In this document: piece by piece, positions 1 through 6,093 of the stretch
Position numbering within the stretch: the first letter of the stretch is position 1
Layout of the letters: each line of letters opens with the position of its first letter
Assembly (NCBI GenBank): GCA_002439605.1
Contig: DJOI01000004.1
Location: 29,652 to 39,414, forward strand
From: Candidatus Segatella mututuai
Lineage (GTDB): Bacteria; Bacteroidota; Bacteroidia; Bacteroidales; Bacteroidaceae
Direction: 5' to 3'
DNA: 9,763 nucleotides
The notes under the pieces: model-generated
Database searches by the model: none
What the model saw: the letters and a program-made list of their open reading frames with translations, nothing else
What the model was told of the DNA's origin: nothing
Made by a program: the position numbers and the translations under genes

Positions 1-46
1 GGCTATGTTTAGTCGGCAACTCTTGCGAGTCTTCCTTCTATAAAAC

Positions 47-1474
47 TTATAACAGGTATGTCTGGCTATATTGCTCACCAAACCTATTGGTAAATACAAC
101 CTTTATCTGCTTGGTGTTTGCAGTAGGTTTGAAACGGAACAAATGGTTCGTAACAGCGCCTATTCTCTTCCCCAATGTCACCTGCTGCACGATATAGGCA
201 TCATCATTATCCTCAAACTGCTCCATGGCACCTTTATACTTTCCGTCTTCATAATACTCCACCTTGCAATGAGGATCATAGTCCCACACATTGGCCACCA
301 CCGTGGCAGGCTGGCTCCGGAATTGCCCTGGCAGATAGGTACGGAACTGGTCGGAGAAACTGCCTTTGGTAGGCTTGAAGTGCCACTTCACATCGTTGCC
401 GTTCACATCAACCACCAAATAACCATTGGGCGCACCACACACGCTATAGTTGCCAGCCCACCACGAGCCGCAAGCAGCGCCAATGTTGTGTTGATAGAAA
501 GTGGGCGATACTTCTATGTTCTGGTAAAAATGTGTGTGTCCACAGAAGAAGTGCACCTTATAGTTTTTCAATACAGCCTCTACCTCCTTAGCCTCACGGA
601 AGTTGCCCACATTGGCCACCTTGTTCCAGCCGGCAGCATGCATATTGACAAAGACAACACTGCCTTCAGGCACATATTTCAAATCGTTCTCCAACCATGC
701 CAACTGCTGGTCGGTAATGGCCTCTACATATTTCCGACGACCCACATAGTTAATATTCTTCATCGTAATGACATGAACATTGCCTATGTTGAAAGAATAG
801 TCGGTAGGTCCGAAGTAGCTGTTGTAGAAATGCTCCGCATACACGGGTGCACCTAAGCGCATGTTGTGCAGGTCTTGATATTTCTTGTCAAAGTCATGGT
901 TGCCAATAGTCTGGAACATGGTAATGCCCAACGACTCGCAACTCTTGGCATACTCATCATACAAGCCCATATTATCGAATACCAAATCGCCCAGCGTCAT
1001 GCCTATCACCTCCCTCGTTTTCTTCAACGAGTCTGCCACATGTCGCATGTCTCTCACTGTTTCATTGCGCCAGCGGTTCATCTCCTTTTCATTGAGCACC
1101 TGCGGATCAGAGATGGCAAAATAGCTGAACGATGTAACAGGCTTCTTTCTTTTGGTCAGCACAAAGTTGTTATTTACATTTTTTACCACCTCACGCATTG
1201 GCTTGTAGAACAATGCCAGGCCTTTGCGCTGTGGCAATTCATAAGCCGCAGGTGTGGAGATGCTCACAAACTTGCTGTAAGTGGTGTCTGTTGTAAAACT
1301 CCATGCACCCGTATAATCTGTTTTTACAAAGTGAATGCCATCATTTACCACTACATTCTCTATACCTTTACCCTTAGAATCTACGACCTTGCCATTCACG
1401 GTAAAGGTCTTGTTTTGTGCAAAGGATAAAATCACCCATTGCATCAACACAAAAAATATTACTGTTCGTTTCAT
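47..1474 (-). CDS. Secreted calcineurin-like metallophosphoesterase (MetallophosN-Metallophos-MetallophosC type)
   Basis: Predicted exported metal-dependent phosphoesterase of 475 residues; the substrate is unknown. Residues 1-20 form a signal peptide ending in SFAQ, so it should act in the periplasm or outside the cell. A small beta-rich N-terminal domain (about 24-108) resembles the carboxypeptidase-regulatory-like fold. The catalytic domain (about 115-320) carries D123-P-Q125, GD 162-163, GNHD 191-194, H279 and GHTH 312-315. The usual first motif DxH is therefore DxQ here. The C-terminal part (about 330-475), with GSWWAG and a PNGY segment, matches the MetallophosC domain of Bacteroidota proteins. 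The frame can extend to a GTG at 1495, but I chose the ATG at 1474 because it gives a compact signal peptide and about 50 bases of leader after the -7 box at 1532-1539. It is divergent from the CoA-transferase gene. The family call is firm; the substrate is not known. Confidence 0.92.
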   Translation of the reverse strand: MKRTVIFFVLMQWVILSFAQNKTFTVNGKVVDSKGKGIENVVVNDGIHFVKTDYTGAWSFTTDTTYSKFVSISTPAAYELPQRKGLALFYKPMREVVKNVNNNFVLTKRKKPVTSFSYFAISDPQVLNEKEMNRWRNETVRDMRHVADSLKKTREVIGMTLGDLVFDNMGLYDEYAKSCESLGITMFQTIGNHDFDKKYQDLHNMRLGAPVYAEHFYNSYFGPTDYSFNIGNVHVITMKNINYVGRRKYVEAITDQQLAWLENDLKYVPEGSVVFVNMHAAGWNKVANVGNFREAKEVEAVLKNYKVHFFCGHTHFYQNIEVSPTFYQHNIGAACGSWWAGNYSVCGAPNGYLVVDVNGNDVKWHFKPTKGSFSDQFRTYLPGQFRSQPATVVANVWDYDPHCKVEYYEDGKYKGAMEQFEDNDDAYIVQQVTLGKRIGAVTNHLFRFKPTANTKQIKVVFTNRFGEQYSQTYLL

Positions 1475-1531
1475 TTTTATAATTGTTTTAATCACTCAAT
1501 CCCATAGATTATATCGTTTCATAGATAGGTG

Positions 1532-1539
1532 CAAAGGTA
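1532..1539 (-). promoter_or_regulatory. Candidate -7 box (TACCTTTG) for the phosphoesterase gene
   Basis: Read on the minus strand the sequence is TACCTTTGCACC, which fits the Bacteroidota -7 consensus TAnnTTTG. It lies about 58 bases upstream of the chosen ATG at 1474. No clear TTTG/TTG -33 element is found at the usual 19-21 base spacing, so the call rests on the -7 box and its position. Confidence 0.55.
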
Positions 1540-1623
1540 AAGGTATTACATTTCAATGATGTTGCACAACGATTACATAGTCTTTTCCCATAAAAATAAG
1601 ACAAATGCATAAAGCAAGCCTTC

Positions 1624-1650
1624 CTTGCATATATATTCATGAATAGCAAG
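1624..1650. repeat. Imperfect dyad containing a perfect 12-base palindrome, possible operator
   Basis: TATTCATGAATA at 1634-1645 is a perfect palindrome. It is enclosed by CTTGC (1624-1628) and GCAAG (1646-1650), which are also complementary, with ATATA as an asymmetric spacer on the left. It sits between the two divergent -7 boxes, about 60 bases upstream of the plus-strand one. That is a reasonable place for a regulator site, but AT-rich palindromes of this length can arise by chance, and no regulator gene lies nearby. Confidence 0.3.
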
Positions 1651-1710
1651 TATTTCGCCACCAATCTGCATAAAATCGCCAAAAGATGAACGTATGTCGA
1701 AAATAATATA

Positions 1711-1718
1711 TAACTTTG
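1711..1718 (+). promoter_or_regulatory. Candidate -7 box (TAACTTTG) for the CoA-transferase gene
   Basis: TAACTTTGCACCC matches the Bacteroidota -7 consensus. Transcription starting just downstream would leave a leader of about 78 bases before the ATG at 1803. No convincing -33 element is visible. The leader contains an 8-codon open frame (1770-1796), described under findings. Confidence 0.6.
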
Positions 1719-1802
1719 CACCCATAAAAAGTTATCAATCAACATCGAAGGCTACCATCAACGCCATCGATGAGCAACCAAGAAAGCGTAAATTAAAAGA
1801 AA

Positions 1803-3308
1803 ATGGCATACATAAGGCTGACAGCTGCAGAAGCAGCAGCAATGGTCAAGGATCAAGACAACATCGGACTGAGCGGTTTTACCCCTAACGGAGTGCCAAA
1901 AGCTACCTTCCGGGAACTCTCCAAGAGAGCCATCGCCGAACATGAAGCTGGCAGACCATTCCAAGTGGGCATCTTGACGGGTGCCTCAACCTCGCAGAGC
2001 ATCGAGGGCGACATGGCTGCGGCTCATGCCATCAAGTTCCGCGCGCCATTTTCTACCAACAAAGACTTCCGCACCCATACCAACCTCGGCGAGATAGACT
2101 ACGAGGATATGCACCTCGGCCACATGGCAGAGCGTCTGCGCCGTGGATTCTATGGCGAGATAGACCTCGCCATCATCGAGGTTTCGGATATGGAGGAAGG
2201 CGAGACCACTTGCAAGGCTTTCTTGACCTCTGCCGGTGGCATCGTGCCAACCATCGTGCGCCTTGCCAAGAAGGTGCTCATCGAGAAGAACACCTTCCAC
2301 AGCCCAGCCTCTCGCTATCTGCACGATGTGTATGAGATAGCCGAATGCCCATTCCGCCAACCTATACCTATATTAAATGTGGGCGACAGAATCGGCAAGG
2401 AATACGTGGAGATTGATGCCCATAAGATTATCGGCGTGGTGGAATGCAACATCCCGGAGGAGGCCCGTGCCTTCAAACCGCTCGACCCCGTGACCGAGCA
2501 GATGGGGCACAACGTGGCCGACTTCTTGGTCAGCGACTTGAAAAAAGGGCATATTCCTCCACAGTTCCTGCCATTGCAGAGTGGCGTGGGAACCACTTCG
2601 AATGCCGTTTTAGAGGCATTGGGACAGAACCCTAACGTGCCTGTGTTCAGCGTTTATACCGAGGTGGTACAGGATGCCGTGGTAAAATACATGCGTGAGG
2701 GACGCATCAAGGATGCTTCCTGCTCTTCGCTCACGGTTACCAACGACACCCTACAAGAGGTTTATCAAGACATCGACTACTTCAAGCGGCACCTCACCAT
2801 CCGCCAGAGCGAGATTTCCAATTCACCAGAAGTCATCCGCCGACTGGGTGTCATCGCCATGAACACCGCCATCGAGTGCGACATCTATGGCAACGAGAAC
2901 TCCAGCCACATTTGCGGCAGCAAGTTGATGAACGGCATCGGAGGCTCTTGCGACTACGAGCGCAATGGCTACATCTCCATCTTTACCACCCAGAGTACCA
3001 CCAAGAACGGCTGCATCTCTGCCATCGTACCGATGTGCAGCCATGTGGACAGCACGGAGCACGATGTGGATGTCATCGTTACCGAACAGGGCGTGGCCGA
3101 CCTTCGTGGCAAGGGACCACTCCGACGTGCCAAGGAAATCATCGAGAACTGTGCTCACCCTGACTATCGACCTATGCTGCGCGAATACTTGAAGTTCGCC
3201 GAGAAGGGACACGAGCCACAGAGCATGAGAGCAGCCCTCGCCATGCACGATACTTTCTTGAAGAAAGGCGACATGAGGCTGACTGATTTCGGTGAGTACC
3301 TAAAATAG
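1803..3308 (+). CDS. Acetyl-CoA hydrolase/CoA-transferase family protein, probable succinyl-CoA:acetate CoA-transferase
   Basis: Cytoplasmic class I CoA-transferase of 501 residues, the usual full length for the Ach1/AarC group. It probably moves CoA between an acyl-CoA (acetyl-CoA or succinyl-CoA) and a free acid (acetate or succinate). Visible signatures are the N-terminal SGFTPNG (24-30), the GVG loop at 261-263, the YTEVVQD segment with the likely catalytic glutamate E287 that forms the glutamyl-CoA intermediate, MNGIGGS (376-382), ISIFTTQS (391-398), AIVPMCSHVD (407-416) and VTEQGVADLRG (426-436). The last blocks closely recall Acetobacter AarC-type enzymes, which favours transferase over simple hydrolase. 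In an anaerobic Bacteroidota fermenter this would fit acetate formation coupled to succinyl-CoA; that is inference. It is monocistronic, with its own -7 box and a downstream hairpin at 3332-3377. No Shine-Dalgarno site precedes the ATG, only an A-rich leader. Confidence 0.93.
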   Translation: MAYIRLTAAEAAAMVKDQDNIGLSGFTPNGVPKATFRELSKRAIAEHEAGRPFQVGILTGASTSQSIEGDMAAAHAIKFRAPFSTNKDFRTHTNLGEIDYEDMHLGHMAERLRRGFYGEIDLAIIEVSDMEEGETTCKAFLTSAGGIVPTIVRLAKKVLIEKNTFHSPASRYLHDVYEIAECPFRQPIPILNVGDRIGKEYVEIDAHKIIGVVECNIPEEARAFKPLDPVTEQMGHNVADFLVSDLKKGHIPPQFLPLQSGVGTTSNAVLEALGQNPNVPVFSVYTEVVQDAVVKYMREGRIKDASCSSLTVTNDTLQEVYQDIDYFKRHLTIRQSEISNSPEVIRRLGVIAMNTAIECDIYGNENSSHICGSKLMNGIGGSCDYERNGYISIFTTQSTTKNGCISAIVPMCSHVDSTEHDVDVIVTEQGVADLRGKGPLRRAKEIIENCAHPDYRPMLREYLKFAEKGHEPQSMRAALAMHDTFLKKGDMRLTDFGEYLK

Positions 3309-3331
3309 AAAGAGAAGAATATACGAAACAA

Positions 3332-3377
3332 AAGAGCTTGACGAAAGGACTCATTATCGCCCATTCATCAAGCTCTT
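3332..3377. terminator. Hairpin terminator between convergent genes
   Basis: AAGAGCTTGA (3332-3341) and TCAAGCTCTT (3368-3377) form a perfect 10-bp stem around a 26-base loop. The element lies 23 bases after the CoA-transferase stop and 50 bases beyond the stop of the converging FKBP operon. On the minus strand the stem runs into TTTTGTTT, a better uridine tract than the plus-strand ATCTGTTTGCTTATT, so it may work in both directions but looks stronger for the FKBP operon. Confidence 0.65.
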
Positions 3378-3427
3378 ATCTGTTTGCTTATTCTCGTCGT
3401 CTCTTATTTTCCTGCTGGTTTTGAAGC

Positions 3428-4450
3428 TTATCTTCTTCTCTTCTTGCCAACAGCCTTCTTGGCAGGAACGACCTTCTTTGCCGCAGTTGTCTTATCGTTC
3501 ACCTCGATGGATGGCTGAGCTTCCTTAGCCTCTGGCTTTACGATGCTTACCAGTTCCAAGTCGAACACCAAAGTAGAATAAGGAGGAATCTGGCCCGCTC
3601 CACGCTCGCCGTAAGCCAATTCCTGAGGAACGTAAATTTCCCACTTGCTGCCTACAGGCATCATCGTAAGAGCCTCGGTCCAACCCTTGATAAGACGACC
3701 GGCATTGAACTTGTCGGTCTTGACACCATGATGCTTGGAAGTGGCATCAAACACTGTGCCATCGAGCATACGACCCTCGTAGATAACCTCTACCTCATCA
3801 CTTGCCTTTGGCACTTCGCCATTGCCTTCCTTCAGCACCTTGTACTGCAAACCACTTGGAGTAACCTTCACACCTTCCTTCTTGGCGTTCTCTGCCAACC
3901 AGCGCTTGCCGGCGCCCTTCAGCACATCTTCAGTATACTCTGCAGCCTTGACGGGAGTGAAGAAAGTGGTGTCTTTGGATAGTGTGGCTACGAAACCATG
4001 GTTGAACAAGTCGGCAACAATGGAATCCTTGCTCGACTTAAACTCCTTCTGCGTAGCGGGAAGAATGCGGTTCTTTGTCATCTGGGCAATGAGGACACCA
4101 GCAGCATAAGCCACATCCTGAGGAGTGTTGCCACGCTGGAAAGCCTCGCTGTAACCCTTTACAAAGTCGCTCATATAAGCTGTGTCCACCTGATAAGCCT
4201 GCTGAAGGTAAGGTATCAGCCCTTGGTTGCTGGCTTTCATCCCGGCAGCATAACTCAACGAATCGGAAGCAGAAGCCAACACGACAGCAGACACAGCTGG
4301 CTTCTTGGCCTTGTTGTTATTCTTGCTCTTGCTTGCGGCGCTCGCCGTAAACAAAGAAGCACTCGCCATGAGGACGAGTGCTGTCATTATCATTTTATTC
4401 ATATTTCTCGAAAGTCCTCTTTGTGATTGAGTTCTCCTGAACATACTCAT
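3428..4450 (-). CDS. FKBP-type peptidyl-prolyl cis-trans isomerase, exported, with basic C-terminal tail
   Basis: Prolyl isomerase of the FkpA/Mip type, last gene of the three-FKBP operon. From the 4450 start it has 340 residues: a hydrophobic signal segment (about 19-36, possible AxA cleavage at 36-38), an N-terminal dimerisation-type domain (about 64-165), a linker helix, the FKBP domain (about 200-304) and a Lys/Arg-rich tail ending in KKRRR. Pocket residues equivalent to FKBP12 Y26, F36, D37, I56, W59, Y82 and F99 are Y224, F234, D235, I254, W257, Y280 and F296. The R42 position falls in a loop two residues longer with no arginine. The ATG at 4450 shares one base with the stop of the upstream gene (TAATG), suggesting translational coupling. 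M17 (4402) would give a more ordinary signal peptide and may be the true start. It is a paralogue of the neighbouring lipoprotein: both share a VDTAYM-x-DF-x-KG segment. Confidence 0.9.
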   Translation of the reverse strand: MSMFRRTQSQRGLSRNMNKMIMTALVLMASASLFTASAASKSKNNNKAKKPAVSAVVLASASDSLSYAAGMKASNQGLIPYLQQAYQVDTAYMSDFVKGYSEAFQRGNTPQDVAYAAGVLIAQMTKNRILPATQKEFKSSKDSIVADLFNHGFVATLSKDTTFFTPVKAAEYTEDVLKGAGKRWLAENAKKEGVKVTPSGLQYKVLKEGNGEVPKASDEVEVIYEGRMLDGTVFDATSKHHGVKTDKFNAGRLIKGWTEALTMMPVGSKWEIYVPQELAYGERGAGQIPPYSTLVFDLELVSIVKPEAKEAQPSIEVNDKTTAAKKVVPAKKAVGKKRRR

Positions 4451-5325
4451 TACTTGTCACCTATCGAAATCAACTCTATCTTAAAGATAAGAGCGGAGAA
4501 AGGCTTAATCTGAGCCTGCTCACGCTCGCCGTAAGCCAAATTCTGAGGAACATAAACCTCCCAAACAGAACCTACAGGCATGCGAACCAGAGCCTCCGTC
4601 CAGCCCTTGATGACCTGGTTGGCACGAAGAGTAATGGCATTGCCACGCTTGTAAGATGAATCGAACACCTTGCCGTCGATGGTCTTGCCTTCATAGTTGA
4701 CCTTCACCGTGGAAGTGTCCTTAGGCATAGGGCCATTGCCCTCCTTGATTACCTTGTACTGAAGACCAGAAGGAAGTGTCACCACACCTGGCTTCTTTTT
4801 GTTGGCTGCAAGGAATTTCTCGCCAGCCCGCTTGTTAGGACCATATTGCTTCTCCATCGTCTGAGCCTTGATGGCCATCATCTTGGCCTGAGCCACCTGC
4901 TGAGCCTGCTCTACAGTCATCAATCCCTTCTTGCCTGTGGTACCAGTGATGAAACCCGCCATGAAGTTCTTCAAAGAGATGGTCTTGGTAGAATCGTCGC
5001 CGAAGACCTCGTGGTTGATGCCCTTTACCATCTGGTTGCTAATCTGCTGGCCAATCTGAATACCTGCATAGTAAGCAGCCTTTTTCTTATCGTCACCAGC
5101 ATTGGCACCATCGTTAAGGCCCTTGATAAAATCGTCCATATAAGCTGTATCTACGCCCATGCGTTCTACCATGAACTCCTTCAAGCCTTGAGTTTGAGAC
5201 ATACCCATGGCATAACTCATTGTGTCGACATCAGTCTTGAGATCTGCCTTAGGAGTTGAGTTGCCGCAAGCTACAAATGTAGCAGCCGCACAAGCCACAA
5301 CGGCTCCAAAAAATAACTTTTTCAT
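4450..5325 (-). CDS. FKBP-type peptidyl-prolyl cis-trans isomerase, predicted lipoprotein
   Basis: Prolyl isomerase of 291 residues, second gene of the operon. The N-terminus is a lipoprotein signal (MKKLF..., hydrophobic core, FVAC with C20 as the lipidated residue). No acidic residue follows within +2 to +5, so the Lys/Asp-type surface export signal of Bacteroidota lipoproteins is not apparent and a periplasm-facing protein is more likely (inference). An N-terminal FKBP_N-like helical domain spans about 34-175 and the FKBP domain about 186-289. Pocket residues are Y211, F221, D222, R227, V238, I239, W242, Y265 and F281; the position of FKBP12 F46 is L233. It follows the cytoplasmic FKBP gene by 35 bases and overlaps the next gene by one base, so all three are probably on one mRNA. 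Expected role: folding of exported proteins at the membrane. Confidence 0.93.
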   Translation of the reverse strand: MKKLFFGAVVACAAATFVACGNSTPKADLKTDVDTMSYAMGMSQTQGLKEFMVERMGVDTAYMDDFIKGLNDGANAGDDKKKAAYYAGIQIGQQISNQMVKGINHEVFGDDSTKTISLKNFMAGFITGTTGKKGLMTVEQAQQVAQAKMMAIKAQTMEKQYGPNKRAGEKFLAANKKKPGVVTLPSGLQYKVIKEGNGPMPKDTSTVKVNYEGKTIDGKVFDSSYKRGNAITLRANQVIKGWTEALVRMPVGSVWEVYVPQNLAYGEREQAQIKPFSALIFKIELISIGDK

Positions 5326-5360
5326 TGCTTTCTTTATATGTATTAATCTTGATTCTCTTT

Positions 5361-5963
5361 TTACTTTACCGCCACAAGCTCTACATCAAAAATCAACGCA
5401 GAGAATGGAGGAATGGATGCACCAGCGCCACGCTCGCCATAACCCAACTGATATGGAATGAAGAAGCGATACTTGGCACCCTCGGTCATGAGCTGAAGCC
5501 CCTCGGTCCAACCAGCGATAACCTGGTTCAATGGGAAAGTAGCGGTCTGACCACGGTCGTAAGAGCTGTCAAACTTGGTTCCGTCGATGAGGGTTCCCTC
5601 ATAATGGCACTCCACCTGGTCGGTAGCCTTAGGCGACTTACCATTGCCCTCACGCAAGACTTGATATTGCAAACCACTCTTCGTGGTAATAATACCTTCT
5701 TTCTTTCCATTCTCAGCAAGGAACTTTTCGCCAGCTTCCTTGGCAACCTTGCCCTTCTCGGCACTTGCAGCCTGCTGCTTTGCCTCTTGCTCTGCGAAGA
5801 AGTTCTGAACCAACTCCTGAGCCTCTCTCTCATCAAGTTGAACCTTGCCTGCTATAGCGTCCTTGACAGCCTGTGCGAAATCATCAATATTTAATGTCCC
5901 TGCGCCTATCGAGGCCAACTGACGACCTATGCCAATACCCAAAGCGTAACTTACTTTGTCCAT
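5361..5963 (-). CDS. FKBP-type peptidyl-prolyl cis-trans isomerase, cytoplasmic, FklB/FKBP22-like
   Basis: Prolyl isomerase of 200 residues, first gene of the operon. It has no signal peptide and begins MDKVSYALG, so it should be cytoplasmic. The length and order match the FklB (FKBP22) group: a short N-terminal dimerisation domain (about 1-55), a long helical linker rich in Glu, Gln, Ala and Lys (about 45-90), and the FKBP domain (about 97-200). The whole canonical pocket is present: Y121, F131, D132, R137, F143, V148, I149, W152, Y175 and F192, so activity is expected. GERGAGASIPPFS (177-188 region) is very close to E. coli FklB. A -7 box lies at 6014-6021, about 50 bases upstream of the ATG. 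There is no Shine-Dalgarno site in the AT-rich leader. The function in the family is a folding aid for nascent or stressed proteins; no specific client is indicated. Confidence 0.94.
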   Translation of the reverse strand: MDKVSYALGIGIGRQLASIGAGTLNIDDFAQAVKDAIAGKVQLDEREAQELVQNFFAEQEAKQQAASAEKGKVAKEAGEKFLAENGKKEGIITTKSGLQYQVLREGNGKSPKATDQVECHYEGTLIDGTKFDSSYDRGQTATFPLNQVIAGWTEGLQLMTEGAKYRFFIPYQLGYGERGAGASIPPFSALIFDVELVAVK

Positions 5964-6013
5964 AAATCTATCTATAAAAGTTTTTTGTTATTAATTTTGC
6001 TTTAAAACGAGTG

Positions 6014-6021
6014 CAAAGATA
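6014..6021 (-). promoter_or_regulatory. Candidate -7 box (TATCTTTG) for the three-FKBP operon
   Basis: On the minus strand the sequence reads TATCTTTGCAC, a full match to TAnnTTTG, and would give a leader of about 45 bases. No good -33 box is seen. It is only 43 bases from the oppositely directed sirtuin -7 box, so the two polymerase footprints would overlap. Confidence 0.6.
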
Positions 6022-6064
6022 ACATTTTTCTTACTCATAACGATGCTATTTGCAGAAAAATTGC

Positions 6065-6072
6065 TATTTTTG
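6065..6072 (+). promoter_or_regulatory. Candidate -7 box (TATTTTTG) for the sirtuin gene
   Basis: TATTTTTG fits the Bacteroidota -7 consensus and ends 21 bases before the ATG at 6094. Because it lies inside the in-frame extension that starts at 6043, it argues that translation begins at 6094. The -33 region is not convincing. Confidence 0.5.
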
Positions 6073-6093
6073 TGCATTCTTAATAAAAGATTT

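Larger units (their letters stand above)
1475..1802. other. Divergent intergenic region, 328 bases
   Basis: This is the only gene-free stretch longer than 300 bases. It separates the divergent phosphoesterase and CoA-transferase genes. It holds a -7 box for each direction (1532-1539 minus, 1711-1718 plus), a 12-base palindrome inside a longer imperfect dyad at 1624-1650, and a small GTTG-CA-CAAC dyad at 1561-1570. A 78-codon minus-strand open frame (1509-1745) crosses both promoters and resembles no family I know, so I treat it as chance. I see no RNA gene or riboswitch consensus here. Confidence 0.7.

Noticed and set aside
14..35. Short hairpin ACTC-GCAA-GAGT downstream of the phosphoesterase gene (minus strand)
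   Set aside because: The stem is only 4-5 bp and no uridine tract follows within the window, so a terminator cannot be supported.
71..856. A 261-codon plus-strand open frame opposite the phosphoesterase gene
   Set aside because: It is antisense to a gene with clear family motifs, and its translation has no recognisable domain; it is a shadow of the real coding frame.
1509..1745. A 78-codon minus-strand open frame in the divergent intergenic region
   Set aside because: It overlaps both candidate promoters, has no recognisable motif and no leader of its own; probably chance in AT-rich DNA.
6043..6093. A 17-codon N-terminal extension of the sirtuin
   Set aside because: It contains the TATTTTTG promoter box, and the conserved sirtuin N-terminus begins at the ATG at 6094.
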